From Mesorhizobium sp. L2C084A000 (GTDB taxonomy: Bacteria; Pseudomonadota; Alphaproteobacteria; Rhizobiales; Rhizobiaceae), in assembly GCF_000502875.1 (NCBI RefSeq), contig NZ_AYWX01000003.1, forward strand, positions 163,055 to 226,353: DNA of 63,299 bases, given 5' to 3'. The notes beneath the pieces are model-generated. The model saw only the letters and a program-made list of their open reading frames with translations. It did no database searches and had not been told where the DNA came from. The translations under genes and the position numbers were made by a program. Below are positions 9,284-18,690 of this stretch, piece after piece. Positions within the stretch are counted from its first letter, which is position 1. Each line of letters begins with the position of its first letter.

Positions 9284-9676
9284 ATGGATGATGCAAGCAT
9301 CGCTGCCGAGACCATTCCGGAAACCGCGCCCAATGCGCTGGTTTCGGGATCGGCCATTCCAGCCGACGAGCTGGCGCGGCTGACCGACGACATCGTCTCG
9401 GCGCTGAAGACCGTCTACGATCCGGAAATCCCAGCCGATATCTACGAGCTCGGCCTGATCTACAAGATCGACATCGAGGACAATCGCTCGGTCAAGATCG
9501 ACATGACGCTGACCGCTCCGGGCTGCCCGGTCGCCGGCGAAATGCCCGGCTGGGTGGAGAATGCCGTCGGCGCCGTCGAAGGCGTGTCCGGCGTCGAGGT
9601 CAACATGACTTTCGACCCGCCATGGTCGGCCGACCGCATGTCGGAAGAGGCGCAGGTGGCGGTGGGTTGGTACTAG
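9284..9676 (+). CDS. SUF-associated DUF59/MIP18-family protein (SufT-like)
   Basis: The 130-residue protein contains the DUF59 (MIP18) fold with DDIVSALKTVYDPEIPADIYELGLIY and the conserved cysteine in TAPGCPVAGEMP. Members help mature Fe-S proteins in bacteria (SufT, PaaD-like) and eukaryotes (CIA pathway). It follows sufS by 21 bp. A GTG at 9275 would add three residues, but the ATG at 9284 has the more natural spacing from GGTGA. The first 35 or so residues are variable and acidic. Confidence 0.88.
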   Translation: MDDASIAAETIPETAPNALVSGSAIPADELARLTDDIVSALKTVYDPEIPADIYELGLIYKIDIEDNRSVKIDMTLTAPGCPVAGEMPGWVENAVGAVEGVSGVEVNMTFDPPWSADRMSEEAQVAVGWY

Positions 9677-9779
9677 CCCGACAGAGGCTGGTGCACTTGC
9701 GCCAGGGATAAAACTTCACCATTTTAGGTGAGGAATCATTCGGCAGGCCTTGAACCTGCATGGAATGGAAGGAAAAAGA

Positions 9780-10160
9780 ATGGGACGCTTCGCCGTCATC
9801 ACGATGACCGAAAAGGCCGCCGACCGGGTGCGCGAGATCGTCGCCACCCGCGACAACGCGCACGGCATCCGCCTCGGCATCAAGAAGGGCGGCTGCGCCG
9901 GCATGGAATATACGGTCGATCTGGTGACCGAGCCCAACACCAAGGACGACCATATCGAGCGCGATGGCGCGCATGTCTATGTGGCGCCCGAGGCAGCGCT
10001 ATTCCTGTTCGGCACCGAGATGGATTTCGAGCAGACGACGCTTCGCACCGGCTTCACATTCCGCAATCCGAATCAGAGTTCGGCCTGCGGCTGCGGTGAG
10101 TCCGTCGAGTTGAAGCCGGCGGACCTCAAGGCGCTGGCAGAAGCACGCGCCTCGGCCTGA
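9780..10160 (+). CDS. sufA: A-type Fe-S carrier, SufA/HesB family
   Basis: The 126-residue protein has the three conserved cysteines of A-type carriers: one in KKGGCAGMEY and two in SSACGCGESV near the C-terminus. It accepts clusters from SufBCD and hands them to target proteins. I chose the ATG at 9780 because GGAAGGA stands 5-8 bases upstream. A TTG further upstream, at 9750, has no such support. It closes the suf operon. Whether it should be called SufA or IscA is a naming choice, made here from its operon position. Confidence 0.92.
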   Translation: MGRFAVITMTEKAADRVREIVATRDNAHGIRLGIKKGGCAGMEYTVDLVTEPNTKDDHIERDGAHVYVAPEAALFLFGTEMDFEQTTLRTGFTFRNPNQSSACGCGESVELKPADLKALAEARASA

Positions 10161-10220
10161 TCTTCCAGCCCCGTAAGCGGCAGGGGTGATCGCATATGAC
10201 TGGCTTGCGCTCTACGAATA

Positions 10221-10358
10221 CCCCCACCCTTAATCCCTCCCCACAAGGGGGAGGGAGACTCGGTAGGCGCTGATTCCGCAAATCCCCGAGGTTTCGACGC
10301 CAAAAGGATGGCGCGCGGCAGCGTTCCCTCCCCCTTGTGGGGAGGGTTAGGGTGGGGG
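10221..10358. repeat. Dispersed inverted-repeat element, type B
   Basis: Arms of about 34-36 bp at 10221-10256 and 10325-10358 are near-perfect reverse complements, differing mainly by a 2-base change around TTAATCC/TAACCC. They are separated by about 68 bp. Each arm also contains the small palindrome CCTCCCC-ACAA-GGGGGAGG. It lies between convergent sufA and the GFA-family gene, so it may form a large hairpin in either transcript and serve as a bidirectional terminator. Elements of this look are frequent in rhizobial genomes. Confidence 0.8.
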
Positions 10359-10413
10359 TCCTCTTCGTAAAAACCCATATGCAATCGCCCCGCCGTAAAC
10401 GAGGTGAAGGACG

Positions 10414-10911
10414 CTAATCCACCCACATGCCCGTCCGCTTGTGCCAGTCGACGATCGATTCCTCGGGATAGACGTCGAAGACCTTGTCATGCTTGCCAAC
10501 CTCCGGCTCCACCCAGTTCGCCTTGTATTTCAGCATCAGGTGCACCTTGCTTGGCGGAATGGGTAAATCGCTGTCGACCGCCGAGGCGAAGGGATGCACC
10601 AGTTCCGGCCATGTCGGGTCGTAGAGCCAAAGGGCCGCCCCGCATTTCTTGCAGAAATTGCGCTCGCCGGTCGAGATTTCGCAATGCGGATGCTCGTCGT
10701 CCTCGATCTCCGCCCGAAAGACGCCGAGGCTGCGCTTGCCCCTGATGTTCAGTGTTTCGTTGTTCGCACCGAGATTGATGGCAAACCCGCCGCCGCCCTG
10801 CTGCTTGCGGCAGATCGAGCAGTAGCACAGCATGAATGGCGCCGGCGTGTGGCTCTCCACCTCGAAACGCACGGCATTGCAGCGGCAGGACCCTTTGAGC
10901 AGGACGGGCAT
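10414..10911 (-). CDS. GFA-family (CENP-V/glutathione-dependent formaldehyde-activating enzyme-like) protein
   Basis: The 165-residue protein has the Zn-binding pattern of the GFA fold: C9 and C11 in KGSCRCNAV, a cluster in CYCSICRKQ, and FCKKCGAALW. The founding member binds glutathione and was proposed to speed formation of S-hydroxymethyl-glutathione, but most homologues have no proven activity. Two zinc sites are expected. It is a single-gene unit divergent from the TfoX-N gene. Confidence 0.88.
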   Translation of the reverse strand: MPVLLKGSCRCNAVRFEVESHTPAPFMLCYCSICRKQQGGGGFAINLGANNETLNIRGKRSLGVFRAEIEDDEHPHCEISTGERNFCKKCGAALWLYDPTWPELVHPFASAVDSDLPIPPSKVHLMLKYKANWVEPEVGKHDKVFDVYPEESIVDWHKRTGMWVD

Positions 10912-11002
10912 GGCGGGAAACTCCGATCGACCTCACACAACCTGTCAGCATGATTTTGGTTGCGGCGATGACAAGGCCAAACGCCGGTGACATGATCGCG
11001 GC

Positions 11003-11326
11003 ATGGACAATGAACGCATCGCCGAACTGTTCGAGGGCCTCGGCCCTGTCAGCATCCGAAAACTGTTCGGCGGCAAGGGCATCTATTTCGACGGTGTCAT
11101 CGTCGCCATCGTGCTGCGCGGTGAGTTGATGCTGAAGGCCGACGAGCAAAGCGCGCCCGAGTTCGAGGCCGCCGGCTGCACGCAATGGACCTATACCGGC
11201 TCGCGCCACGGCAAGCTGGTCGCCATGCCCTACTGGGGCGTTCCAGATAGCGCGTTTGATGATCCCGACGAGATGGCGGCCTGGGTACGGCGGGCCCATG
11301 AGGCGGGGCGGCGGGCGGGGAAGTGA
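11003..11326 (+). CDS. TfoX N-terminal-domain protein
   Basis: The 107-residue protein is a stand-alone TfoX_N domain, recognisable from LFEGLGPVSIRKLFGGKGIYFDGVIVAIV and the later YWGVPD and WVRRAHEAG elements. In gammaproteobacteria the two-domain TfoX/Sxy protein activates competence genes. The short alphaproteobacterial form lacks the C-terminal domain and has no established role. A type A inverted repeat begins 25 bp after the stop. Confidence 0.85.
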   Translation: MDNERIAELFEGLGPVSIRKLFGGKGIYFDGVIVAIVLRGELMLKADEQSAPEFEAAGCTQWTYTGSRHGKLVAMPYWGVPDSAFDDPDEMAAWVRRAHEAGRRAGK

Positions 11327-11350
11327 TGCCAGCCTTGGGACGGTCGAGGG

Positions 11351-11516
11351 ACAGCACCCCCCTCTGGCCTGCCGGCCATCTCCCCCGCAAGGGGGGAGAT
11401 TGGCGGTTTCACCGTCTGCCTGCTTTTTTCAACGTTGAAGATTGGCAGAGGCGTTGACGACATTCGATCTCCCCCCTTGCGGGGGAGATGTCCGGCAGGA
11501 CAGAGGGGGGTGCTGT
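11351..11516. repeat. Dispersed inverted-repeat element, type A, copy 1
   Basis: Arms of about 50 bp at 11351-11400 and 11467-11516 are reverse complements with two mismatches, which convert GGCCTGCCGGCC on the left into GTCCTGCCGGAC on the right. Each arm holds two smaller palindromes. The 66-bp core includes AACGTTGAAGATTGG, shared with the other copies. It lies between the convergent TfoX-N and psuG genes. Other copies are at 17851, 50967 and 58895. Confidence 0.9.
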
Positions 11517-11531
11517 CCCGCCGACGTTGGC

Positions 11532-12449
11532 CTACAACGCCTTCGCAATCCGTGCCGCCAGCCGCGCGTTGTTTTCCACCAGCGCGATGTTGGTCTTCAG
11601 GCTCCGGCCGCCAGTCAGCTCGAGGATCTTTCCCAGCAGGAACGGCGTCACCGCCTTGCCGGTCACGTTCAGCGCCTCGGCGGCCTTCTGCGCGGCGTCA
11701 ATATAGCCCGCCATCTCCTCAGCCGGGATTTCATGGTTTTCCGGCACAGGATTGGCGATCAGCATGCCGCCGGCGAGCCCCAGCGCTGCCCTCGTCTGGT
11801 AGAAATGCGCGATCTCTTCCGGCTCGTGCAAGGTCAGCGGCGCGCGGAACGGCGACTGTCGCGACCAGAAGGCGGGCATCGTCTCGCAGCCAAGGCCGAT
11901 CACCGGCACGCCGCGCGTCTCCAGCACCTCCAGCGTCTTTTCGATGTCGAGGATGGCCTTGGCGCCGGCCGAGACGACGATGACCGGGGTGCGCGCCAGC
12001 TCGTCGAGATCGGCGGAAATGTCAAAACTCTTTTCGGCGCCCTTGTGCACGCCGCCAATGCCGCCGGTGGCGAACACTTTTATGCCGACCATATGCGCCG
12101 CGATCATCGTGGCGGCGACCGTGGTGCCACCGGTGCGCCCTTGCGCCACCGCAAAACCTAGGTCGGCGCGCGACAGCTTCATGGCGTCGCCCGTCATCGC
12201 CAGCGATTCGCGCTCGCCGTCCGAAAGCCCGATCTTTATGCGGCCGCCAACCACGGCGATCGTCGCCGGCACGGCGCCGCCATCGGTGATGATCTTTTCG
12301 ACATCGGCCGCCATGGCGCCATTGTCGGGGTAGGGCATGCCATGGGTGATGATGGTGCTTTCCAGCGCCACCACCGGCCGCCCGGCAGCCAGGGCCTGCG
12401 CCACCGGCGCGTGGATGTCGATGAAGGGGCGGGCGGTCTCAGGGGTCAT
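11532..12449 (-). CDS. psuG: Pseudouridine-5'-phosphate glycosidase
   Basis: The 305-residue enzyme breaks the C-C glycosidic bond of pseudouridine 5'-phosphate to give uracil and ribose 5-phosphate. The family pattern is clear: VALESTIITHGMPYP, then GLSDGERESLA, the TVAATMIAAHMVGIKVFATGG block and the C-terminal GKAVTPFLL. I chose the ATG at 12449 because GGAG sits 6 bases upstream. A longer frame reaches 12500 without a ribosome site. It is downstream of the sugar kinase and forms the psuK-psuG pair. Confidence 0.95.
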   Translation of the reverse strand: MTPETARPFIDIHAPVAQALAAGRPVVALESTIITHGMPYPDNGAMAADVEKIITDGGAVPATIAVVGGRIKIGLSDGERESLAMTGDAMKLSRADLGFAVAQGRTGGTTVAATMIAAHMVGIKVFATGGIGGVHKGAEKSFDISADLDELARTPVIVVSAGAKAILDIEKTLEVLETRGVPVIGLGCETMPAFWSRQSPFRAPLTLHEPEEIAHFYQTRAALGLAGGMLIANPVPENHEIPAEEMAGYIDAAQKAAEALNVTGKAVTPFLLGKILELTGGRSLKTNIALVENNARLAARIAKAL

Positions 12450-12524
12450 CAGGGTCTCCAATCCGGAATGCGGCGCGTCCGTCGGGACATCAGGCAACAT
12501 CGTGGCACTATGAATTTGCCGGTC

Positions 12525-13469
12525 TCATGCCACTTCCCTGGCATCCGGCACAAGAGCCAACGCTTCCGCGAAGCCCGCCGCGGTGAACTCCGGGACGGCG
12601 TTGGCGCTTTCGATGGCAAGCGTCGCCCCGGCAATGCCTTCGCGCAGAGCTGCCCGCAGCGGCAGGCCACGCAGCAAGGCAGCAACCGTAGCGCCCGCCA
12701 GCGCATCGCCAGCGCCGGTGACGTCAGCGACCTTTCTTGGCGGCGGCGGCAGGATCGAGAAGGCGCTGGCTTCATCGAAGCCCAGCATGGGCTCGCTGCC
12801 CGCCGTCACCACGCCGCTGACAAGGCCGCTGCATCGCAACCCGTCGACGACCTCGCGCTCCGTGGCAGTCGCGGCGACGCCGGCCAGCACCATGGCCTCG
12901 CGCCGGTTCATGAAGACGAGCGAGAGCTCCTTCAGCACCGGTATCAGCCGCACCACCTTGGCCGGCGAGATGGCAATGGCGAAAATCGGCTTGCCCGCGG
13001 CGAGCGCCACCAGCCGTTCCAGCGCCGAAGAGGGCAGATTGGCGTCGCACAGGATCGCATCGGCGCCAGCGATCACCTCCCGCACCTTGGAGCGCCTGAT
13101 CTGCTTGGGAAACGCCAAATCATAGAGCGCCATGTCGGCAAAGCCGACGATCAGCTCGCCCTCACTGTCGATCAGCGCCGTGTAGCTCGGCGTCGTGCGG
13201 TCGAGGAAGACCGCCGACAGGTCGGTAATGCCTGTCTCGGCAATGGCTCGCGAAACGGTGTCGGCAGCGGCATCGCCGCCGCGAACCGACATGAGCGACG
13301 CGGAGACGCCGCGCCGCACGGCGCTGCGCAAAGCGTTGAAGACGCCGCCGCCGACATCCTCGCGCATCGTGCCGGGATTGGAGGCAGCCGGCACGTAAGC
13401 GCCGGACACCTGGCCGCGCCGGTCGATATGGGCGCCGCCTACGGCCAGTATTTTCGTGGATTTCAGCAT
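12525..13469 (-). CDS. psuK: PfkB-family kinase, probable pseudouridine kinase
   Basis: The 314-residue protein is a ribokinase-fold (PfkB) kinase with the N-terminal GGAHIDRRG region, the GGGVFNALRS substrate loop and the C-terminal signature DVTGAGDALAGATVAAL carrying the catalytic Asp. Its place 75 bp upstream of psuG on the same strand makes pseudouridine the likely substrate. Together the pair recycles pseudouridine from RNA breakdown. The ATG at 13469 is preferred over a GTG at 13505 because it begins directly at the conserved sheet. Confidence 0.9.
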   Translation of the reverse strand: MLKSTKILAVGGAHIDRRGQVSGAYVPAASNPGTMREDVGGGVFNALRSAVRRGVSASLMSVRGGDAAADTVSRAIAETGITDLSAVFLDRTTPSYTALIDSEGELIVGFADMALYDLAFPKQIRRSKVREVIAGADAILCDANLPSSALERLVALAAGKPIFAIAISPAKVVRLIPVLKELSLVFMNRREAMVLAGVAATATEREVVDGLRCSGLVSGVVTAGSEPMLGFDEASAFSILPPPPRKVADVTGAGDALAGATVAALLRGLPLRAALREGIAGATLAIESANAVPEFTAAGFAEALALVPDAREVA

Positions 13470-13665
13470 GTCGGCGATATGACCTTTGTTATTCCAGCCG
13501 CACAAGCGCTAGGCTGCGCGACGGAGCTTCGCATGCAAGGCGGCGATTCGGCAGATCGAAACAACCGAGCCGTCTGGCCCAACGTGTGGTGCATCCCTGA
13601 TCGAATCCTTGGACAAAAAAAGAACAAATCCCGATATTGTTTGTTTTTCAGATATTTGACCCCTC

Positions 13666-13691
13666 TTGCCAAATGAGAACAAAAAAGGTAC
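13666..13691. promoter_or_regulatory. Candidate LexA (SOS) operator upstream of recA
   Basis: Two overlapping matches occur 58-85 bp before the recA start. One is TTG-N11-CAA at 13666-13682, the form described for the recA operator of Rhizobium etli. The other is GAAC-N7-GTAC at 13677-13691, one base from the alphaproteobacterial GAAC-N7-GAAC box. Either would place recA under LexA control, as expected. Binding is inferred from sequence only. Confidence 0.6.
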
Positions 13692-13749
13692 AAATAGGCA
13701 GGGATTACGGATTGTCCGGCCTTCATTGACGACCAAGGGGTGATGTATC

Positions 13750-14850
13750 ATGGCTCAGAATTCTTTGCGGCTTGTAGAGGACAAGGCAGTGGACAAATCA
13801 AAGGCTCTGGATGCGGCGCTGTCGCAGATCGAGCGGGCTTTCGGCAAGGGCTCGATCATGCGGCTCGGCGCCAACGATCAGGTCGTCGAGATTGAAACGG
13901 TGCCGACCGGCTCGCTTGGCCTAGACATCGCGCTTGGTGTTGGTGGCTTGCCGCGCGGTCGCATCATCGAGATCTACGGGCCGGAAAGCTCGGGCAAGAC
14001 GACGCTGGCGCTGCACACCGTGGCCGAAGCCCAGAAGAAGGGCGGCATCTGCGCCTTTGTCGATGCCGAGCATGCGCTCGATCCGGTCTATGCCCGCAAG
14101 CTTGGCGTCGATCTCGAAAACCTTCTGATCTCGCAGCCGGACACCGGTGAGCAGGCGCTGGAAATCTGCGACACGCTGGTGCGCTCCGGCGCCATCGACG
14201 TGCTGGTGGTCGATTCGGTCGCGGCGCTGACGCCACGCGCCGAAATCGAAGGCGAGATGGGCGATTCGCTGCCCGGCCTGCAGGCCCGCTTGATGAGCCA
14301 GGCGCTGCGCAAGCTGACCGCTTCGATCTCGCGCTCCAACACCATGGTCATCTTCATCAACCAGATCCGCATGAAGATCGGCGTCATGTTTGGTTCGCCC
14401 GAGACCACGACGGGCGGCAACGCGCTGAAATTCTACGCTTCGGTGCGTCTTGACATCCGCCGCATCGGCTCGATCAAAGACCGCGACGAGGTTGTCGGCA
14501 ACCAGACCCGCGTCAAGGTGGTCAAGAACAAGCTGGCGCCGCCCTTCAAGGTGGTCGAATTTGACATCATGTTTGGTGAAGGCGTGTCCAAGACCGGCGA
14601 ACTGGTCGATCTCGGGGTCAAGGCCGGTATTGTCGAGAAGTCTGGCGCCTGGTTTTCCTATAATTCGCAGCGTCTCGGCCAGGGCCGCGAAAATGCCAAG
14701 CTGTTCCTGCGTGACAATCCCGACACGGCACGCGAGATCGAGTTGTCGATCAGGCAGAATGCCGGGCTGATCGCCGAGAAATTCCTCGAGAATGGCGGCC
14801 CTGAGCGCGGCGAAGACGACGGTTTCGAGGAAGAATCCGGCGCCATGTAA
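13750..14850 (+). CDS. recA: Recombinase RecA
   Basis: The 366-residue protein matches RecA throughout. Walker A is GPESSGKTT at residues 77-85, Walker B is in [11 protein letters not shown], and the loop 2 region contains [22 protein letters not shown]. It forms the DNA filament for homologous recombination and stimulates LexA self-cleavage. The start follows AAGGGGTG. A SOS-type operator lies upstream, and a perfect 12-bp hairpin follows at 14942. The acidic C-tail ([13 protein letters not shown]) is typical of rhizobial RecA. Confidence 0.98.
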   Translation: MAQNSLRLVEDKAVDKSKALDAALSQIERAFGKGSIMRLGANDQVVEIETVPTGSLGLDIALGVGGLPRGRIIEIYGPESSGKTTLALHTVAEAQKKGGICAFVDAEHALDPVYARKLGVDLENLLISQPDTGEQALEICDTLVRSGAIDVLVVDSVAALTPRAEIEGEMGDSLPGLQARLMSQALRKLTASISRSNTMVIFINQIRMKIGVMFGSPETTTGGNALKFYASVRLDIRRIGSIKDRDEVVGNQTRVKVVKNKLAPPFKVVEFDIMFGEGVSKTGELVDLGVKAGIVEKSGAWFSYNSQRLGQGRENAKLFLRDNPDTAREIELSIRQNAGLIAEKFLENGGPERGEDDGFEEESGAM

Positions 14851-14941
14851 CAGCTTCGTGCGCGATGCCGGCCGGAGTTCGGCCATAATCGCGTTCTATT
14901 ATCTCAGGCTTATGTAATTGAGTTCCGCGTTATTGCGTTTC

Positions 14942-14970
14942 GAAACCGCCGGCCCAGTGCCGGCGGTTTC
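14942..14970 (+). terminator. Hairpin downstream of recA, probable terminator
   Basis: A perfect 12-bp stem (GAAACCGCCGGC pairing with GCCGGCGGTTTC) encloses a 5-base loop. It is followed by GCGTTTTGGC, so the T-run is short. It lies about 90 bp after the recA stop and 180 bp before alaS. It most likely ends recA transcription. The rest of the recA-alaS gap holds a second small hairpin, CCGCCG-loop-CGGCGG, at 15109-15126. Confidence 0.65.
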
Positions 14971-15148
14971 GCGTTTTGGCGGCGAAAACAGGCCGGTTCG
15001 AATGGCCGGCAAAGGCCGTGGATTGGACCAATTCCGTGTTTCTGGACAGGGTGAGGCGCGGCGGCTAAAAGGCCAAGTCCTAATCTTCTAAAAACGCAGA
15101 GCCCATTTCCGCCGGTTTGCCGGCGGCTCTTCCGAAAAGGCAGCATTC

Positions 15149-17815
15149 ATGAGTGGCGTGAACGAGATCCGGTCGACATTTCTCGACTACTTCCGCAAGG
15201 AGGGTCACGAGATCGTCGCGTCGAGCCCGCTGGTGCCGCGCAACGATCCGACACTGATGTTCACCAACGCCGGCATGGTGCAGTTCAAGAATGTCTTCAC
15301 CGGTTTGGAGAAGCGGCCCTATTCGCGCGCGTCGACCGCCCAGAAGAGCGTGCGCGCCGGCGGCAAGCACAACGATCTCGACAATGTCGGCTACACGGCA
15401 CGCCATCTGACCTTCTTCGAGATGCTCGGCAATTTCTCCTTCGGCGACTATTTCAAGGAGCGCGCCATCGAGCTTGCCTGGAACCTGATCACCAGGGAGT
15501 TCGGGCTGAACAAGGACAAGCTGCTGGTCACCGTCTATCACACGGACGACGAGGCGGCCGGTTTCTGGAAGAAGATCGCCGGGTTTTCCGACGACCGCAT
15601 CATTCGCATCGCGACATCGGACAATTTCTGGGCGATGGGCGATACCGGACCCTGCGGGCCGTGCTCGGAGATCTTCATCGACCGCGGCGAGCACATCTGG
15701 GGTGGTCCTCCCGGCAGCCCGGAGGAAGATGGCGACCGTTTCCTGGAATTCTGGAACCTGGTGTTCATGCAGTATGAACAGGTGACGAAGGAGGAGCGGA
15801 TCGACCTGCCGCGCCCCTCGATCGACACCGGCATGGGCCTGGAGCGCATGGCGTCCATCCTGCAAGGGGTGGAAAGCGTCTTCGAGACCGATCTGTTCCG
15901 CCACCTGATCGACGCCGCCTCGTCCGCGATCGGGCATGGTCCCGACAAGGAGACTGTCGCGTCCTACCGGGTCATTGCCGATCATCTGCGCTCGTCCTCC
16001 TTCCTGGTCGCCGATGGCGTGCTGCCTTCGAACGAAGGCCGTGGCTATGTCCTGCGTCGCATCATGCGCCGCGCCATGCGTCATGCGCAGTTGCTCGGTG
16101 CCAACGAACCGCTGATGTGGAAGCTGGTGCCGGCGCTGGTGCGCGAAATGGGTCAGGCCTATCCGGAACTGCTGCGCGGCGAACAGTTGATCACCGAGAC
16201 GCTGAAGCTCGAGGAGACCAGGTTTCGCAAGACGCTGGTGCGCGGCCTCGGCCTGCTTTCGGAGGCGACCGAAACGCTTCATGCCGGCGACATGCTGGAC
16301 GGCGAGACGGCCTTCAAGCTCTACGACACCTATGGCTTCCCGCTCGATCTGACGCAGGACGCGCTGCGCCAGCGCAGCATCTCTGTCGATCTTGCCGGCT
16401 TTACCAATGCGATGGAGCAGCAGAAGGCCGAGGCGCGCAAGCACTGGGCTGGGTCCGGCGACGCGGCGACCGAGACCATCTGGTTCTCCGTGCGCGAGAA
16501 GGCCGGCGCCACCGAGTTCCTCGGATATGAGACTGAAGCTGCCGAAGGCATCATCCAGGCGCTGGTCAGGGACGGCAAGACCGTCGACAGCGCCGGCAAG
16601 GGTGACGCAGTGGCGATCGTCGTCAACCAGACGCCGTTCTATGCCGAGTCCGGCGGCCAGATGGGCGACACCGGCGTTATTTCAGGCGAGGGCTTCTCGA
16701 TCGAGGTTTCCGACACGCAGAAGAAGGCCGATGGGCTGTTCGTCCATGTCGGCAAGGTGGCCAGCGGCACGGTCAAGACCGGCGCCGCCGTCGAGCTCAA
16801 AGTGGACCATGCGCGCCGCTCCAGGTTGCGCGCCAACCATTCCGCGACGCATCTGATCCACGAGGCTCTGCGCGAGGTGCTGGGCAGCCATGTCGCGCAG
16901 AAGGGCTCGCTGGTGGCGCCCGAGCGCCTGCGCTTCGACATCTCGCACAACAAACCCATTTCATCAGAGGACCTCGAAGAGGTCGAGCGCATGGCCAACG
17001 AGATCGTCGTGCAGAACAGCCCGGTGTCCACGCGCCTGATGTCGGTCGACGATGCCATTGCCGAAGGCGCCATGGCGCTGTTTGGCGAGAAGTATGGTGA
17101 CGAAGTGCGCGTCGTGTCCATGGGCACCGGGGTGCACGGCGCCAAGGCCAACCGGCCCTATTCGGTCGAGCTCTGCGGTGGCACGCATGTCCGGGCGACC
17201 GGCGATATCGGCCTGGTGCGTGTCGTGTCGGACAGCGCGGTCGCCGCCGGCGTGCGCCGCATCGAGGCGCTGACCGGCGAAGCCGCGCGCAAACATCTCG
17301 ACGAGCAGGACCGGCGTTTGAAGGCGACGGCGGCCGTGCTCAAGATTTCGCCGGCCGATGTGCCGGCGCGCGTCGAGACGCTGCTCGAAGAGCGCAAGAA
17401 GCTCGAGAAGGAATTGACCGAGGCGCGCAAGAAGCTGGCGCTGGGCGGGGGATCGTCAGCCGATGCTCCAGCCGCCAATGAGACGGTCGCCGGTGTCGGC
17501 TTCCTCGGCAAGACGGTCTCCGGTGTCTCGCCGAAGGATTTGAAGCCGCTGGCCGATGCCGGCAAGAGCTCGCTCGGCTCCGGCGTCGTCGTCTTCGTCG
17601 GCGCCGGCGAAGACAACAAGGCAAGCGTCGTGGTGGCCGTCACCGACGACCTCATCGGCCGCTTCAGCGCCGTCGACCTTGTCCGCGTGGCCTCCGCCGC
17701 ATTGGGCGGGCAGGGCGGCGGCGGGCGGCCCGACATGGCCCAGGCCGGTGGCCCCGACGCTTCCAAGGCCGATGATGCGATTGCAGCGGTGAGGGCGGCA
17801 CTCGAAGCGGCGTAG
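15149..17815 (+). CDS. alaS: Alanyl-tRNA synthetase
   Basis: The 888-residue enzyme has the class II catalytic domain at the N-terminus ([15 protein letters not shown], then [20 protein letters not shown]), the editing domain with [11 protein letters not shown] and [10 protein letters not shown], and the C-terminal oligomerisation and C-Ala region ending in [12 protein letters not shown]. It charges tRNA-Ala and clears Ser- and Gly-mischarged tRNA. GAAAAGG precedes the ATG. A small hairpin at 15109-15126 just upstream could affect initiation, though no T-box is expected in this group. Length is normal. Confidence 0.98.
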   Translation: MSGVNEIRSTFLDYFRKEGHEIVASSPLVPRNDPTLMFTNAGMVQFKNVFTGLEKRPYSRASTAQKSVRAGGKHNDLDNVGYTARHLTFFEMLGNFSFGDYFKERAIELAWNLITREFGLNKDKLLVTVYHTDDEAAGFWKKIAGFSDDRIIRIATSDNFWAMGDTGPCGPCSEIFIDRGEHIWGGPPGSPEEDGDRFLEFWNLVFMQYEQVTKEERIDLPRPSIDTGMGLERMASILQGVESVFETDLFRHLIDAASSAIGHGPDKETVASYRVIADHLRSSSFLVADGVLPSNEGRGYVLRRIMRRAMRHAQLLGANEPLMWKLVPALVREMGQAYPELLRGEQLITETLKLEETRFRKTLVRGLGLLSEATETLHAGDMLDGETAFKLYDTYGFPLDLTQDALRQRSISVDLAGFTNAMEQQKAEARKHWAGSGDAATETIWFSVREKAGATEFLGYETEAAEGIIQALVRDGKTVDSAGKGDAVAIVVNQTPFYAESGGQMGDTGVISGEGFSIEVSDTQKKADGLFVHVGKVASGTVKTGAAVELKVDHARRSRLRANHSATHLIHEALREVLGSHVAQKGSLVAPERLRFDISHNKPISSEDLEEVERMANEIVVQNSPVSTRLMSVDDAIAEGAMALFGEKYGDEVRVVSMGTGVHGAKANRPYSVELCGGTHVRATGDIGLVRVVSDSAVAAGVRRIEALTGEAARKHLDEQDRRLKATAAVLKISPADVPARVETLLEERKKLEKELTEARKKLALGGGSSADAPAANETVAGVGFLGKTVSGVSPKDLKPLADAGKSSLGSGVVVFVGAGEDNKASVVVAVTDDLIGRFSAVDLVRVASAALGGQGGGGRPDMAQAGGPDASKADDAIAAVRAALEAA

Positions 17816-17850
17816 GCAAGTGGGTTGAATTAGAGCAACGGTTGGAGGGC

Positions 17851-18029
17851 CAGCGCCCCCCTCTGTCCTGCCGGACATCTCCCCCACTTGGGGGGAAGAT
17901 CGGACGTGGCGTCGGCTTTCGCCAATCTCCCACGTGGAAATAAAACCGCGCCGGAATAGGCGCCTTAGCGGACGCTGCCAATCTCCCCCCAAGTGGGGGA
18001 GATGTCCGGCAGGACAGAGGGGGGCGCTG
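17851..18029. repeat. Dispersed inverted-repeat element, type A, copy 2 (opposite orientation)
   Basis: Arms at 17851-17900 and 17981-18029 are near-perfect reverse complements. The central CCCC(A/C)CTTGGGGGG hairpins use ACTTG in place of the GCAAG or TCAAG seen in the other copies. The core reads in the opposite direction: its reverse complement contains GATTGGCGAAAGCCGA, the motif of copies 3 and 4. It lies between convergent alaS and the glutathione transferase gene. Confidence 0.9.
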
Positions 18030-18042
18030 TCCCGCAGGCCTC

Positions 18043-18678
18043 TCAAAACTTATCGCGGGCTTGTTCAGTCCGCACGAAGCTCGGCCGAGCCGCAATGCGC
18101 GCATACCAGTCCTGGATATCCGCGAACCGTGCCAACAGGCCTTGCCCTTCGGCGACATTGAGGAAATAGGCGATGATGGGTGCCGCGTGCAGGTCGGCCA
18201 GCGTGAGCTGGTCGCCGAGCAGCCACGGTCCGGGAGCCTTGAGTGAGGTAAGCACCCCGAGCACCGTTTCGGCCTGGCGCAGCCCGCTGGCGATCAGCGC
18301 CTCGTCGGGGGCCTCTTTCTCCAGCCGCTCAACGGCAACATCCCAGACCATCGCGCGATAGCCATAGGCGTCGAGCATGCCGATGATCTGGCCCATCCTG
18401 GCGCGGCCGCGCGCGTCGGCAGGCTGCAGCGTCGGCCCGTCGAACGCCTCCTCGACATAGCGCGCAATCGCGCTTGTCTCGAAGAGGCGAAACCCGTCAT
18501 GCTCGAAGGCCGGGATGCGGCCGAACGGATGATGCTCGAAATACCAGGCGGGAACGCCCTCAGCGGCAAAGACATCGACCGGCACAAGCTCGTAGTCGAT
18601 GCCTTTTTCCGCGAGGACGAGGCGGACGATGCGTAGATAGACGCTGTACTCCGCCCCGTAGACGATGGGCTTGCCCAT
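18043..18678 (-). CDS. Glutathione S-transferase family protein
   Basis: The 211-residue protein has the thioredoxin-like N-terminal domain (IVYGAEYSVYLRIVRLVLAEKG, then FGRIPAFEHDGFRLFETSAI with the glutathione-binding ES/TS motif) and an all-helical C-terminal domain with LGDQLTLADLHAAP. The substrate is unknown. It starts 12 bp after the icd stop on the same strand, so it is probably carried on the icd transcript, and it ends close to a type A repeat. Confidence 0.9.
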   Translation of the reverse strand: MGKPIVYGAEYSVYLRIVRLVLAEKGIDYELVPVDVFAAEGVPAWYFEHHPFGRIPAFEHDGFRLFETSAIARYVEEAFDGPTLQPADARGRARMGQIIGMLDAYGYRAMVWDVAVERLEKEAPDEALIASGLRQAETVLGVLTSLKAPGPWLLGDQLTLADLHAAPIIAYFLNVAEGQGLLARFADIQDWYARIAARPSFVRTEQARDKF

Positions 18679-18690
18679 CTTGCTTACTTG

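Noticed and set aside
10221..10358. Repeat arms considered as a CRISPR fragment
   Set aside because: There are just two arms in inverted orientation and no regularly spaced direct repeats or cas genes.
11435..11983. Open frames reading out of repeat copy 1 (also similar ones at copies 2, 3 and 4)
   Set aside because: They share peptides such as RCPAGQRG because they translate the same repeat arms. They have no independent coding support.
14990..15030. Sequence GGCCGGTTCGAATGGCCGG considered as a tRNA T-arm
   Set aside because: No acceptor stem, anticodon arm or CCA end can be placed around it.
15080..15148. Possible T-box or attenuator before alaS
   Set aside because: There is only one small hairpin (CCGCCG-loop-CGGCGG) and no T-box sequence. 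T-boxes are not expected in this group.
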